From Aurantimonas coralicida_A (lineage in GTDB: Bacteria > Pseudomonadota > Alphaproteobacteria > Rhizobiales > Rhizobiaceae), in contig NZ_JAYXIH010000007.1 of the NCBI RefSeq assembly GCF_036016755.1, positions 82,942 to 146,941 on the forward strand: DNA of 64,000 nucleotides, in the 5' to 3' direction. Below are positions 15,252 through 22,603 of this stretch, piece after piece. The first letter of the stretch is position 1. Each line of letters starts with the position of its first letter. The notes beneath the pieces were generated by a model that was not told the DNA's origin, did not search any database, and saw nothing but the letters and a program-made list of their open reading frames with translations. The position numbers were made by a program, and so were the translations under genes.

Positions 15252-15968
15252 ATGCGTAACGACCCAATCGGGGCGAATGGCGAAGCCATGCCCACAATCA
15301 CCCGCCGCGCCGTCCTGACCACTGGAGCCGCAGCCGCGGCCATGGCAACGGTGCCGGCCACATCGACCGCCGCGCCGCAGATCGCTGCCGAGCTGGTCGA
15401 CCTGATCGCCAAGACCCTGCAGGCCGTAGCCACATGGGAAACCACAATCGACCCGCTGGAGCACGCCACTGACGCATGGAAAGCCCATGTGAAGGCCAAC
15501 CCGCTGCCGATGGTCCCGTATTTCGGCGGTGCCATCGAGACCGGCCTTTTCGACCGCGAGCAGATGCATCGCGAGATCCGTGAGAAGTACCGCGGGCAGG
15601 CCGCAGCCGTCGCAGCGTTCTCGAAGATGGACCCGACGTTGGCCGAGGCCATGACCGCCACCCTGCGCACCAAGGAGGCCGAAAACCTTGCGCTGGCAGA
15701 CCGGATCTATGACGAGAAGGAAAGCCGCATGGAAGCATTCGGCCTGTCGGCAGCCAAGGAAGCCTATGAGGCCACCAGCGACGCATGGGAACAGGCCCTT
15801 TGGGATTTGCTGGAATACGACACGACCAGCCTTGCCGAAGAACGCGCCCGCGCCGCCGCCATCGTTGGCAACACCGTTACCCGCGAAATTATGATGATGG
15901 ACGAGCGCTTTTCCAGCGGCCTGCTCTACACGGTCGCCGGCATCGCCCACCCCGACCCGGAGACGTGA
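15252..15968 (+). CDS. hypothetical protein with Tat-like N-terminus
   Basis: A 238-aa protein with GGAG 7 nt before the ATG. The N-terminus has a twin-arginine-like signal (ITRRAVLTTGAAAAAM) and an alanine-rich hydrophobic stretch, so export of a folded protein is plausible. The rest is helical with conserved-looking ETTIDPLEHATDAW and FSKMDPTLAEAM segments. I know similar proteins from rhizobial prophage regions, but not a function. Tat export is inferred from the pattern only. Confidence 0.65.
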   Translation: MRNDPIGANGEAMPTITRRAVLTTGAAAAAMATVPATSTAAPQIAAELVDLIAKTLQAVATWETTIDPLEHATDAWKAHVKANPLPMVPYFGGAIETGLFDREQMHREIREKYRGQAAAVAAFSKMDPTLAEAMTATLRTKEAENLALADRIYDEKESRMEAFGLSAAKEAYEATSDAWEQALWDLLEYDTTSLAEERARAAAIVGNTVTREIMMMDERFSSGLLYTVAGIAHPDPET

Positions 15969-16022
15969 GCACGTCGGAAGGGCTGGCCTCGTGTCGGCCC
16001 TTCTTCATTTCAGGCTGGTCCC

Positions 16023-16268
16023 TTACACAATGGATCGAGCCGCGTCCTCGATATGGAGCTTCGTCTTCCGATCGGCACTGATGCCGTTGATGTGTTGATG
16101 GGCAAGCTCCAGAAGAGCTGCCGACACATCGTTTTCGCTCCACCCCGCAGCTTGTGCCCGCGCCGCCAATTCCTGAAAGGCAGGCTCGATCGCGACCAGG
16201 CAGTCCAGCGAACGATCGGCATAATCCTCTGGCCGTTTTGGGGATGCGATTTCGTCTGTGGGTGCCAT
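16023..16268 (-). CDS. small acidic hypothetical protein
   Basis: An 81-aa protein; ATG 16268 is chosen over one at 16334 because AAGGA precedes it. The helical string DYADRSLDCLVAIEPAFQEL is followed by AAGWSENDVSAALLELAHQH, an arrangement common in small rhizobial proteins. No known function. It overlaps nothing real and is convergent with 15252-15968. Confidence 0.65.
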   Translation of the reverse strand: MAPTDEIASPKRPEDYADRSLDCLVAIEPAFQELAARAQAAGWSENDVSAALLELAHQHINGISADRKTKLHIEDAARSIV

Positions 16269-16450
16269 GAGATTCAATCCTTCCGCCGTCCTCTTCGGGG
16301 GAAGTCCTACAGGAATGAGTCCCCGGAATGACATTTGAATTGGTTCGCCTCCCGGCTTTCATCTGTGTACCGTTCACGGATGGCTGTGCCGGGCGGAGGT
16401 TGCTGAAGGTGCGACATATGATTGGAGCCGAACCTAATATGCGGGGACCA

Positions 16451-16762
16451 ATGCGAGCATTGCTAGTCGCTGCGGCGGCACTCTTGAGCGTCACGGCGGC
16501 GTCTGCGGAATGCAGGTTTGTCAATTTGAAGGACGATACGGTTTCGGTGTCCTTCGAGCAGAACGACGCGCTTCTAAGCATTCGAGGCAAGACGCACCGT
16601 TACTCTACGGGAAGCGTCGGCACCGGCATGGATCGCCGCGTCGCCTACCCGATGGAACCGGATGAATTCGAAAAAGGCGGCACGCCGTTTGAGGTTCACG
16701 AGTTCGACGGCCACACGTTCCTGACATGGGGTGCGGATCTGCTCGTCGAGCGTTGCCAATGA
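16451..16762 (+). CDS. small exported protein
   Basis: A 103-aa protein starting at MRALLVAAAALLSV, a clear Sec signal peptide with cleavage expected after SAASA-like alanines (about residue 19). The mature part is about 84 aa, beta-rich, with cysteines near its start and its end that may pair. GGGGA lies just upstream of the ATG. Function unknown. Confidence 0.65.
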   Translation: MRALLVAAAALLSVTAASAECRFVNLKDDTVSVSFEQNDALLSIRGKTHRYSTGSVGTGMDRRVAYPMEPDEFEKGGTPFEVHEFDGHTFLTWGADLLVERCQ

Positions 16763-16777
16763 TGGCGCTTCGAAGGG

Positions 16778-17137
16778 ATGGGGATGACTGACGCCTTCCG
16801 TGCCGTAATTGCGGCGACCTTTCTCACTGGACCGTTTGCAGCAACAACGCCGGCCATAGCGCTAACCGGCGCTGAGTTGATGCAGGACGGACGATTTACT
16901 GAAGGGTACGCTTGGGGTGTCGTAGCGATGATGACGGGAATCGTGGTGAAGGATGATGACCATAACAAGCTCGTTTTTCATTACGATCAGTGCCTGCGGT
17001 CTTCCAAAATTAACAGTCGCGTGCTTCTCGACGGCGTCCAAGAATTCATCGAACGGAACCCCAAGAACTTGGCGCTGCCGGCGTTTTTCCCGGTCCTAAA
17101 CTTCCTCGGCGAAATGTGTGGAAGCCCTGATGACTGA
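16778..17137 (+). CDS. Rap1a/Tai-like small periplasmic protein
   Basis: A 119-aa protein with a signal-peptide-like start (about 1-29). The mature domain has the Rap1a/Tai immunity-fold outline: GAELMQDGRFTEGYAWGVV, a middle cysteine (DQCLRS), a helix with VQEFIERNPKNLALPA, and a final cysteine (GEMCGS). Rap1a and Tai proteins neutralise type VI secretion effectors in the periplasm, but many family members have no known partner. No effector is visible nearby. The preceding exported protein is probably in the same transcript. Confidence 0.6.
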   Translation: MGMTDAFRAVIAATFLTGPFAATTPAIALTGAELMQDGRFTEGYAWGVVAMMTGIVVKDDDHNKLVFHYDQCLRSSKINSRVLLDGVQEFIERNPKNLALPAFFPVLNFLGEMCGSPDD

Positions 17138-17216
17138 CCCCAACCTATTCTGGACCATCCCCGCGGCCGTCCTGTGGGCGCCGCCCATCGTCCCCGTTCA
17201 TCGAAACGGCCGATGA
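17130..17216 (+). CDS. 28-aa hydrophobic peptide
   Basis: An ATG overlapping the end of the Rap1a-like gene opens a 28-aa frame with a central hydrophobic segment (FWTIPAAVLWAPPIVPV) and a basic end. Translational coupling is possible, but nothing else supports it. Confidence 0.25.
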   Translation: MTDPNLFWTIPAAVLWAPPIVPVHRNGR

Positions 17217-17418
17217 GGAAACCGCCGCCTGACGATAGAGCCGCGCCCGCATCCAGGCGTCGATCTCTTTCCGGCTCTGTCGGGATCACCGGCATCGCCT
17301 TGGGGCACTCTATGCATCGAGGCGAAGGTGAAATGGGTCTCCGCTTAGCACCATTCATCAACCAGTCATGATGGCGCCGATAGCTTCGGGTGATCGGTTC
17401 TCATTTCCGGGGCCTGCC

Positions 17419-18152
17419 ATGACCCGCCATTCTTGCCGACTAATCGTAGCCGCTTGCGGCCTTTCTGCTCTCGCTGCAACGGGCGCTCGTGCTGGTCAGG
17501 TTGTTCCAGGTGAGGAGCACTGTGTCATAAACGTTGCGACCGACGACCGTCTGAACATCCGAGCCAAGCCCAACGCGCAGGCCGCCATCCACGGCAGAAA
17601 ACGTCATGACGCCTGTGGGATCATGGTGACAGGGTCTTGCAAGGGCAACTGGTGCCCGGTCGAGGAGGGTCATGTGACGGGGTGGGTCCACAGCCACTTC
17701 ATCGCTATGGTCTCGCCAGCTCTTTACTGCGTCGCCGGCGTTGCACCGGGCGACATCCTCCGGTTAAGCGGCAATGCCGTCATCGACTGATTGCCGCCGG
17801 GGGAAGGCATCACGATTTCGGTGACACCTTGGGAAAGCACCGGGTGTTCCGAGAGTTTCTTGTGCTGGGGCTGCCACGCCAATTCCATGCCCTCGACCAA
17901 CGGCTTCATGGCGACCAACGTCGTCTCCGGGGAATCTCCCGGCTGCACGAACAGGGTCGCGCCGTGGAATTGGATTGTGGTAATAGCTTTAATCTTCGCG
18001 CATACCCTTCCGCCCAGTCGAGAGTTCTGACCAAACTTGATCGGCACCAATGCGGCATCGCCTTCCTGCCCTATGCCGTCGGCGGATGGCAAAAAATCCG
18101 CGCCAACGGCTGGGAGGGCTGGGCTAGTCGCCGTTATCTCAGCGGCCAGTGA
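17419..18152 (+). pseudogene. multi-SH3 exported protein, broken by a stop and a frameshift
   Basis: The ATG at 17419 opens a signal peptide (LIVAACGLSALAATGARA) and a bacterial SH3 domain (LNIRAKPNAQAAIHG to GHVTGWVHSHF). A second SH3-like start (YCVAGVAPGDILRL) runs into a TGA at 17788-17790; the same frame continues open to 18030 (LPPGEGITISVTPW). A final SH3 domain is in another frame near 17970-18152 (FNLRAYPSAQSRVLTKL, NGWEGWASRRYL). One nonsense codon and one frameshift, between about 17900 and 17970, explain the layout. The first SH3 domain alone may still be made (124 aa). Confidence 0.65.
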
Positions 18153-18217
18153 AACAACAAAAAGCCGCCGCCCTGGTGAAGGGATGGCGGGTCTGGCTTG
18201 ACAGCGATGGGCGAAGG

Positions 18218-18415
18218 TCAGGAGTGGGACGAGACTGCCGGGTGCGCTTCCCCAGCGCTCGTGATTACGATCCTGAAGGGGTCCTGCCTAACGTCCGCGA
18301 GCCCCCGCTCGATCAATTCCCAAGCAGCGGGCGGATCGAAATGGCGGGCGAGCTTGACCGCCTGGATCTTCCCGAGCAGAGCGAACGCATCGTCCGTCAG
18401 ATATTCCGTCTGCAT
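18218..18415 (-). CDS. small hypothetical protein
   Basis: A 65-aa protein; the ATG at 18415 has a GGGGGAG site just upstream. It begins MQTEYLTDDAFALLGKI and has no signal peptide or motif that I recognise. It is flanked by the SH3 remnant and a 500-bp region without clear genes. Confidence 0.5.
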   Translation of the reverse strand: MQTEYLTDDAFALLGKIQAVKLARHFDPPAAWELIERGLADVRQDPFRIVITSAGEAHPAVSSHS

Positions 18416-18914
18416 CGAACTCCCCCAAATCAAGGTCGCGTTGACAACCACTCCTCCTAAGTGACGGTTTGATTTGGACAAACTTGTGGCCGCCACTTCT
18501 TGGCGCATGTCGGATAGCCGAGACGGGCCCCGGAACGCCAGAAAACCGCCGCCCGGTGACGGAACGGCGACGATATGGCCGATAAGGGACCGACAGGGTA
18601 TCCGGGCGCGGCGTCCGTCTTCGCAGCCCTTGATGCGGCTGCCGGCGGTCATTGGGCGCCTCTAAAGTAGAGGCGGATAGACGCCCGCCCCAGGCAAACG
18701 CTCGCCCGTCGCAAAACCAGTCAGTTGATTAACCGATTGACGGATCACGCACTTTCCGACGCTACGATCATACTCCTCAGCCATCGACAAGGTGCCGCTG
18801 AGCGCCGGGTCAAGGGCGAAGGATCGCATCGCATAACTCTTAGGTTATGATATAACGTTTGTTAGGTGCCATAGGCATGGTTTTGCCAGCCCCTAACGCG
18901 AGCGGAGTGCGGCA
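18416..18914. other. intergenic region with palindromic sites
   Basis: No convincing gene was seen. The right end (18832-18856) carries overlapping palindromes described separately. The rest is GC-rich with no obvious repeat or RNA. Confidence 0.5.
18832..18856. promoter_or_regulatory. overlapping ATAAC palindromes, candidate operator
   Basis: CATAAC-N6-GTTATG (18832-18849) overlaps GTTAT-GAT-ATAAC (18844-18856). Three ATAAC/GTTAT half-sites in alternating orientation lie about 60 bp upstream of an XRE-type gene (start 18915). The AT-rich patch is conspicuous in the GC-rich surroundings. It is a probable operator or promoter core. Confidence 0.5.
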
Positions 18915-19202
18915 ATGGTTATCGATGGTCGGCAAATCAAAGCGGCTCGGGCAATCCTCGGCTGGACGGTGAGAGAGACGGCGGATGCCTCTGGTGTCCA
19001 TCGCAACAGCGTCGTCAGGGTGGAATCCGAAACGACATTCCCTCGATCGGCATGGGCGGCCGACAGGATCGCGGCAGCCATGGAAGCGGCCGGGATATCC
19101 TTCGATCAGACGGACGAGGGTCTAGGGGTATCCTTCGAGGCGCCCCGGTATCGAACAGGGCGCAGATATACGCGACCGGCGCCTGATCGGATCGCCGCGT
19201 GA
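18915..19202 (+). CDS. XRE-family regulator
   Basis: A 95-aa protein with a helix-turn-helix (IDGRQIKAARAILGWTVRET, then ASGVHRNSVVRVES) and the short C-terminal beta unit (AMEAAGISFDQTDEGLGVSF) typical of small alphaproteobacterial regulators. It has the same architecture as the protein at 14525-14770 but distinct sequence. The palindromes at 18832-18856 may be its binding sites. Confidence 0.8.
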   Translation: MVIDGRQIKAARAILGWTVRETADASGVHRNSVVRVESETTFPRSAWAADRIAAAMEAAGISFDQTDEGLGVSFEAPRYRTGRRYTRPAPDRIAA

Positions 19203-19390
19203 CCCGGCCGCCGTCCAATAAAATAGAGGGATTTAGGGGGAGTTTTGTGCCGGCAGCACGATTAAGCGACCGATACGCGCTCGCGCGCGAGGGCTGCCAA
19301 GCGGCTGGAAATCGCCTCGTTGTGCCAGGGGAAGGTTTTTCACGCATCACACGCGCGGGAAGGATGAGCCGTGGAACAGGCGCTATCTGA
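19199..19390 (+). CDS. doubtful small frame after the XRE gene
   Basis: A 63-aa frame with a GTG overlapping the preceding TGA. The sequence is basic with no family I recognise and overlaps the start of the next gene by 20 bp. Only the coupling supports it. Confidence 0.25.
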   Translation: MTRPPSNKIEGFRGSFVPAARLSDRYALAREGCQAAGNRLVVPGEGFSRITRAGRMSRGTGAI

Positions 19391-19601
19391 AAAGCTGATT
19401 GATGCTGTCGCCCTCGATGCCTTCGAGCCCCTGCCCGGCTCGGCGCCCGTCCCGATCGTCGAGAACAAGGCGGGGTGTCGCTGGCCGCTGTCTGAGGGTG
19501 GGACCGTCATGGACATGGCAACCCACTACTGCGACTTGGAGCGCTCGCCGGGCTCGTCCTACTGCCCGACCCATAGGGCGATCAGCACGAAGCCTGCCTA
19601 G
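19371..19601 (+). CDS. truncated GcrA-like protein
   Basis: A 76-aa protein (GTG start). Its C-terminal half has the pattern of the GcrA cell-cycle regulator end: GCRWPLSEGG, then HYCDLERSPGSSYCPTH, with two C-rich turns and a histidine. The N-terminal GcrA helix-turn-helix is absent. GcrA activates promoters methylated by CcrM in alphaproteobacteria. A phage-borne short version could compete with the host protein for RNA polymerase, but that is inference. The first about 30 residues are unrelated. Confidence 0.6.
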   Translation: MEQALSEKLIDAVALDAFEPLPGSAPVPIVENKAGCRWPLSEGGTVMDMATHYCDLERSPGSSYCPTHRAISTKPA

Positions 19602-19661
19602 CCACGGCGGCTTCCTGGCGGTTAAACAAACTTGGGATAACCTGCGGCCGCGCAGGGGGTC

Positions 19662-19976
19662 TCAATTTTGAGGAGACCCCTCCAACTCCCGCGAGACCCG
19701 CAGGGCCGCAGCCTGTGCAGCGTTTGACCTCTCCGTCTCGGATACACCTTCGTTCCACGGGCCTGTCTGGCTGGGAACGGGCTCCCTTTGATGAACGCGG
19801 CATAGCTCTCGCATTCTTTTAAGGGCGGCCCGGGTCACGAAGTCACGGCGGCCGATACGTTCGATTTCCAGTCTGCCCCGGGCAGCTTCGGCGCGCAGGG
19901 TAGCGGGATTTATCTTCCCGCGGAACACTTCCCGGCAGGCTTCGTCAAGCGTCAGGGGCTCGTCGGCATCATCCAT
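19662..19976 (-). CDS. excisionase-like DNA-binding protein
   Basis: A 104-aa protein with AGGAGGG 8 nt upstream of the ATG. It starts DDADEPLTLDEACREVFRG, then NPATLRAEAARGRLEIERIG and DFVTRAALKRMRELC, a layout of MerR-like or excisionase helix-turn-helix with a wing. The C-terminal 45 residues are polar. It could be a second directionality factor or a regulator. It is divergent from the exported protease-like gene. Confidence 0.65.
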   Translation of the reverse strand: MDDADEPLTLDEACREVFRGKINPATLRAEAARGRLEIERIGRRDFVTRAALKRMRELCRVHQREPVPSQTGPWNEGVSETERSNAAQAAALRVSRELEGSPQN

Positions 19977-20203
19977 TTTCGTTGCCCTCCTGAGAAGCAT
20001 CCATCTCGGCAAAATCAGGCCGGATAATATGTCCCCATTCGCACTGCAATCCAGTCCCGGAGCGAATGGGCGGAAGCGTCCCGTCATTTGTGGAAGCAGA
20101 CCCCGAAGGCGCATAAAGGATTGGATTTCATAAGACCGGCGTGCGGTTGAATAGCGGTCGTCATTATGCACTGATCACTCCGATCGGCGCGGGTGGTTGG
20201 GCG

Positions 20204-21397
20204 ATGACAGGCGGGCGGCAAATACTAGCAGGTCTTTTGGCGCTCTCTGCGGCGGTATTGTTGTCCAGCCATCAAGCTTGGGCTGCTCCTGAGGGGTTCG
20301 GTCCCTTTGTTTACGACCCGGACGTGCCGACTATTATCATTCTCGACGGGGATATTGAGGACAGGTCGGCGCTGAATTTCCGGCGAGTCTTGAGGGCCGC
20401 TCCAAGAGCGCGAACGATAGTTCTCAACAGTCCAGGCGGCTATGTCTCAGAAGCTCTCCTAATCGCCGACGACGTCCAACAGCGTCAACTTGGGACACTA
20501 ATACCGCCAGATTCGATATGCTTCTCCGCGTGTTCGTACATTTTTCTTGCCGGCGCTGACCGCACTGCAATGGGAAGTCTGGGCGTGCATCAAATCTCCT
20601 TAGAAGCGCCAGATCTTGAACGAGCGCAACTCGCGATTTCGGACATTATCGAAGCGCTCGATCGGTTTGGTGCGCCAGCAGGTGTGCTTACAACGATGTT
20701 TCGAACGTCGGCGGATCAGATGCATGTCTTCAGTCCCGAGGAGATTGCGGCCTACGGTATCAACCGAATCCGTGAACCATCGGGCTCGCCAGATGCGGCG
20801 GCGCTTGGCAACTCACTGGCGACGCGAGGAGGTAACGAACAGTCTCGGCCTCAGGATCTACTATTTTATCAAGAGCGGACCGAGACGCTTCCTGGCACTC
20901 AGGAAAGCGGCGACGTCGTCTGGTCGGTGGTCAACGAATCGCCGGCCGAAGGCCAACCGTCCGAGCCGGCGATCCGGGCGGAAGCACAGATTCCCGACGA
21001 GAATCTGGAGATGATCATGACCATCCGGCGCAATGCGGACTCTACGCTGCCGGCGAGCCACGTCATCGAGCTCCTGTTCACGACGCCGGAGAATTTCAGC
21101 GGCGGGAGTGTCGCCAATGTCCAGCGGCTGGCGCTGAAGCCCACTGAGCAAGCCCGCGGCGAGCCGCTGATCGGCGTGGCGGGCAAGGTTTCCGACGGCT
21201 TCTTTATCATCGCACTGAACAATCTCGACCAGGCGATGCAGGACAACATGGCGCTGCTGCAGAACGAGCAGTGGATCGACATTCCGATCACCTATGCTTC
21301 GGGCCGCCGAGCGCTGATCTCGCTAGACAAGGGCGCATCTGGCGATGAGGCGTTTAACGAAGCGTTTCGGATCTGGAACCGCCAACGTTTAGAATGA
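20204..21397 (+). CDS. exported ClpP-like serine protease
   Basis: A 397-aa protein with a signal peptide (ILAGLLALSAAVLLSSHQAWA, cleavage about residue 27). The next about 190 residues have the ClpP/crotonase-like fold outline: IIILDGDI, TIVLNSPGGYVSEAL, a nucleophile candidate in ICFSACSYIFLAG, and a histidine in LGVHQIS. The C-terminal half is beta-rich (about 240-395) and of unknown role. Proteins of this class occur in many rhizobia as periplasmic hydrolases of unknown target. The start at 20204 is chosen because it gives the signal peptide. Confidence 0.75.
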   Translation: MTGGRQILAGLLALSAAVLLSSHQAWAAPEGFGPFVYDPDVPTIIILDGDIEDRSALNFRRVLRAAPRARTIVLNSPGGYVSEALLIADDVQQRQLGTLIPPDSICFSACSYIFLAGADRTAMGSLGVHQISLEAPDLERAQLAISDIIEALDRFGAPAGVLTTMFRTSADQMHVFSPEEIAAYGINRIREPSGSPDAAALGNSLATRGGNEQSRPQDLLFYQERTETLPGTQESGDVVWSVVNESPAEGQPSEPAIRAEAQIPDENLEMIMTIRRNADSTLPASHVIELLFTTPENFSGGSVANVQRLALKPTEQARGEPLIGVAGKVSDGFFIIALNNLDQAMQDNMALLQNEQWIDIPITYASGRRALISLDKGASGDEAFNEAFRIWNRQRLE

Positions 21398-21516
21398 CGC
21401 TCGACGGTTCGCCAGTCCTGCGAGATTTCCATCTCGGTCGTGGTCGGCCGTGCTGCGATAGCGGTTTCAGTCGGCGGTTGATGCGGGCCGACCAAGGTAT
21501 TGGCCGGCCGCGATCA

Positions 21517-21663
21517 TCAATGGCAGTGAACCGTGCCGGTTCGAGTTTCCATATGGCAGCACTGACCTGGGGGAGAGCTTTTTCGGCAACCGCCTCCGTG
21601 GGCGCTGGCGCTGACGGAAAGCGCGAATGTAAATAGGGCGAGCGTCGACATGAAAGTTCGCAT
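21517..21663 (-). CDS. 48-aa exported Cys/His-rich peptide
   Basis: A 48-aa frame with GGAGG upstream of the ATG. A signal peptide (FMSTLALFTFALSVSASA) is followed by a short mature part, HGGGCRKSSPPGQCCHMETR and then TGTVHCH. The Cys/His spacing resembles the YHYH-like ends of small secreted proteins. Metal binding is possible. Confidence 0.5.
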   Translation of the reverse strand: MRTFMSTLALFTFALSVSASAHGGGCRKSSPPGQCCHMETRTGTVHCH

Positions 21664-21765
21664 GGGGTCCTCCTCCGATCGGTGGAGAAACCGTTGCATC
21701 TTCACGGTGTGCATGCAACTAACGGTGGCGTGTGACAAAGCTGCGCAGCCATTGCCAGTCTGACG

Positions 21766-22239
21766 CTACAAGTTTGGCCCGGGCCAGGTGTAGTCGGTCA
21801 TGGGCATACCCCCGCATCGGTAATCATCGACGAACTGACCATTCGATTTATCGCGGCATCGCCATACAGGCTGATGATACTCGTTTTGGAATTGGTCCCA
21901 CGCTACCCCGTAACCGCCGCCGTAACCGCCGCCGTTTCCGCCACCAAAGCCGCCATTGTTTGCGGCCACACCGACCGCGACCGCCGCGCCGGCAATTGCA
22001 ACGCCAGCTAGGATCGTGTTTTCGCGTCGAATGGTCGTCCGGCACTCTTCCACGGTCACACCCCGCGAAATCAACTCGGCTACGAGGTCGCGAGAAAACT
22101 GCGGATCGCCGCTCTTCTCGACAGCACGGCATAAGCTTGAGACGTTTTGCTTCGCTGGATTTGCGTAGAAACTGGACTGGCTCGCGGCGCAGCCCGGAAG
22201 TGCGACGGCTATAGCGAATAAAAATACTTTTGTACGCAC
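21766..22239 (-). CDS. small lipoprotein with Gly/Tyr-rich segment
   Basis: A 157-aa protein with a lipoprotein signal: FLFAIAVALPGC gives a lipobox with Cys17. The mature part has a helical domain with two cysteines (SSLCRAVEKSGD, VTVEECRTT), a hydrophobic segment (ILAGVAIAGAAVAVGVAA) and a Gly-rich repeat (GGGNGGGYGGGYG). A C-terminal cysteine pair (WRCRDKSNGQFVDDYRCGG) follows. The envelope role is unknown. It is the last gene before the right attachment region. Confidence 0.7.
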   Translation of the reverse strand: MRTKVFLFAIAVALPGCAASQSSFYANPAKQNVSSLCRAVEKSGDPQFSRDLVAELISRGVTVEECRTTIRRENTILAGVAIAGAAVAVGVAANNGGFGGGNGGGYGGGYGVAWDQFQNEYHQPVWRCRDKSNGQFVDDYRCGGMPMTDYTWPGPNL

Positions 22240-22451
22240 GAAACAATTTCCCCCGTCAGGCTCTCAGGGGAGTAAAAAGCACCGCTGGTCCATTGTCCAT
22301 GTGCGTCAGCTCGCGGGATTAGTCCGACCGGCGCGCCTGTAGCCACAATTGTCAGCGGGTCATCCGGTCGGGCGCTGTAGGCTTGGCGGATCCTCAGGCC
22401 GAGCGGAGCCAGATGTCCCTTCCGTCGCGCTTGTGCAGTTCTTTGAGCGCA

Positions 22452-22489
22452 GCTTCCCATGCGCTTCCCAACAAGGCTTCCTGGGAAGC
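22452..22489. promoter_or_regulatory. right integrase arm-type site cluster (GCTTCCCA repeats)
   Basis: Direct copies of GCTTCCCA at 22452-22459 and 22463-22470 (11 bp apart, as on the left) and an inverted copy TGGGAAGC at 22482-22489 nearer the core repeat. The layout mirrors that at 486-520, where the inverted copy is also nearest the core. Confidence 0.65.
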
Positions 22490-22526
22490 GCATGCCGCGG
22501 AGAAATCTGCAAATGTCTGATTGTGT

Positions 22527-22571
22527 TGGTGATCCCGACTGGATTCGAACCAGTGACCCTCAGATTAGGAA
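22527..22571. repeat. attR-side core repeat within tRNA-Arg
   Basis: Forty-five bases identical to 337-381. The copy is part of the intact tRNA gene and marks the right end of the element. Confidence 0.93.
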
Positions 22572-22603
22572 TCTGATGCTCTATCCTGCTGAGCTACGGG
22601 ACC
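22527..22603 (-). tRNA. tRNA-Arg (anticodon CCT)
   Basis: A 77-nt tRNA with encoded CCA on the minus strand. The acceptor arms GGTCCCG and CGGGATC pair with one G-T. The anticodon arm TCAGA-TTCCTAA-TCTGA gives anticodon CCT (codon AGG), and the T-arm contains GGTTCGAATCC. The 3' part is shared with the left element end. tRNA-Arg(CCT) is a known integration site for tyrosine integrases. The gene stays complete after integration because the element supplies the 3' end. Confidence 0.95.

Larger units (their letters stand above)
337..22571. mobile_element. tRNA-Arg-integrated genomic island, satellite-like or remnant prophage
   Basis: The element is bounded by two identical 45-bp copies of the 3' part of tRNA-Arg(CCT), at 337-381 and 22527-22571. 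A tyrosine recombinase lies just inside the left end. Contents are mainly short genes typical of alphaproteobacterial prophages: AlpA-like, XRE, ribbon-helix-helix and GcrA-like regulators, a replication-type protein, a SleB-type hydrolase protein, two large virion-like proteins and a DUF5681 protein. Genes for portal, capsid, tail, large terminase and DNA polymerase are not visible. I infer either a phage satellite that borrows capsids or a prophage that lost its head and tail genes. Confidence 0.9.

Noticed and set aside
21920..21960. CCGCC/GTAACC-rich repeats as a regulatory array
   Set aside because: They encode the Gly/Tyr-rich segment of the minus-strand lipoprotein.
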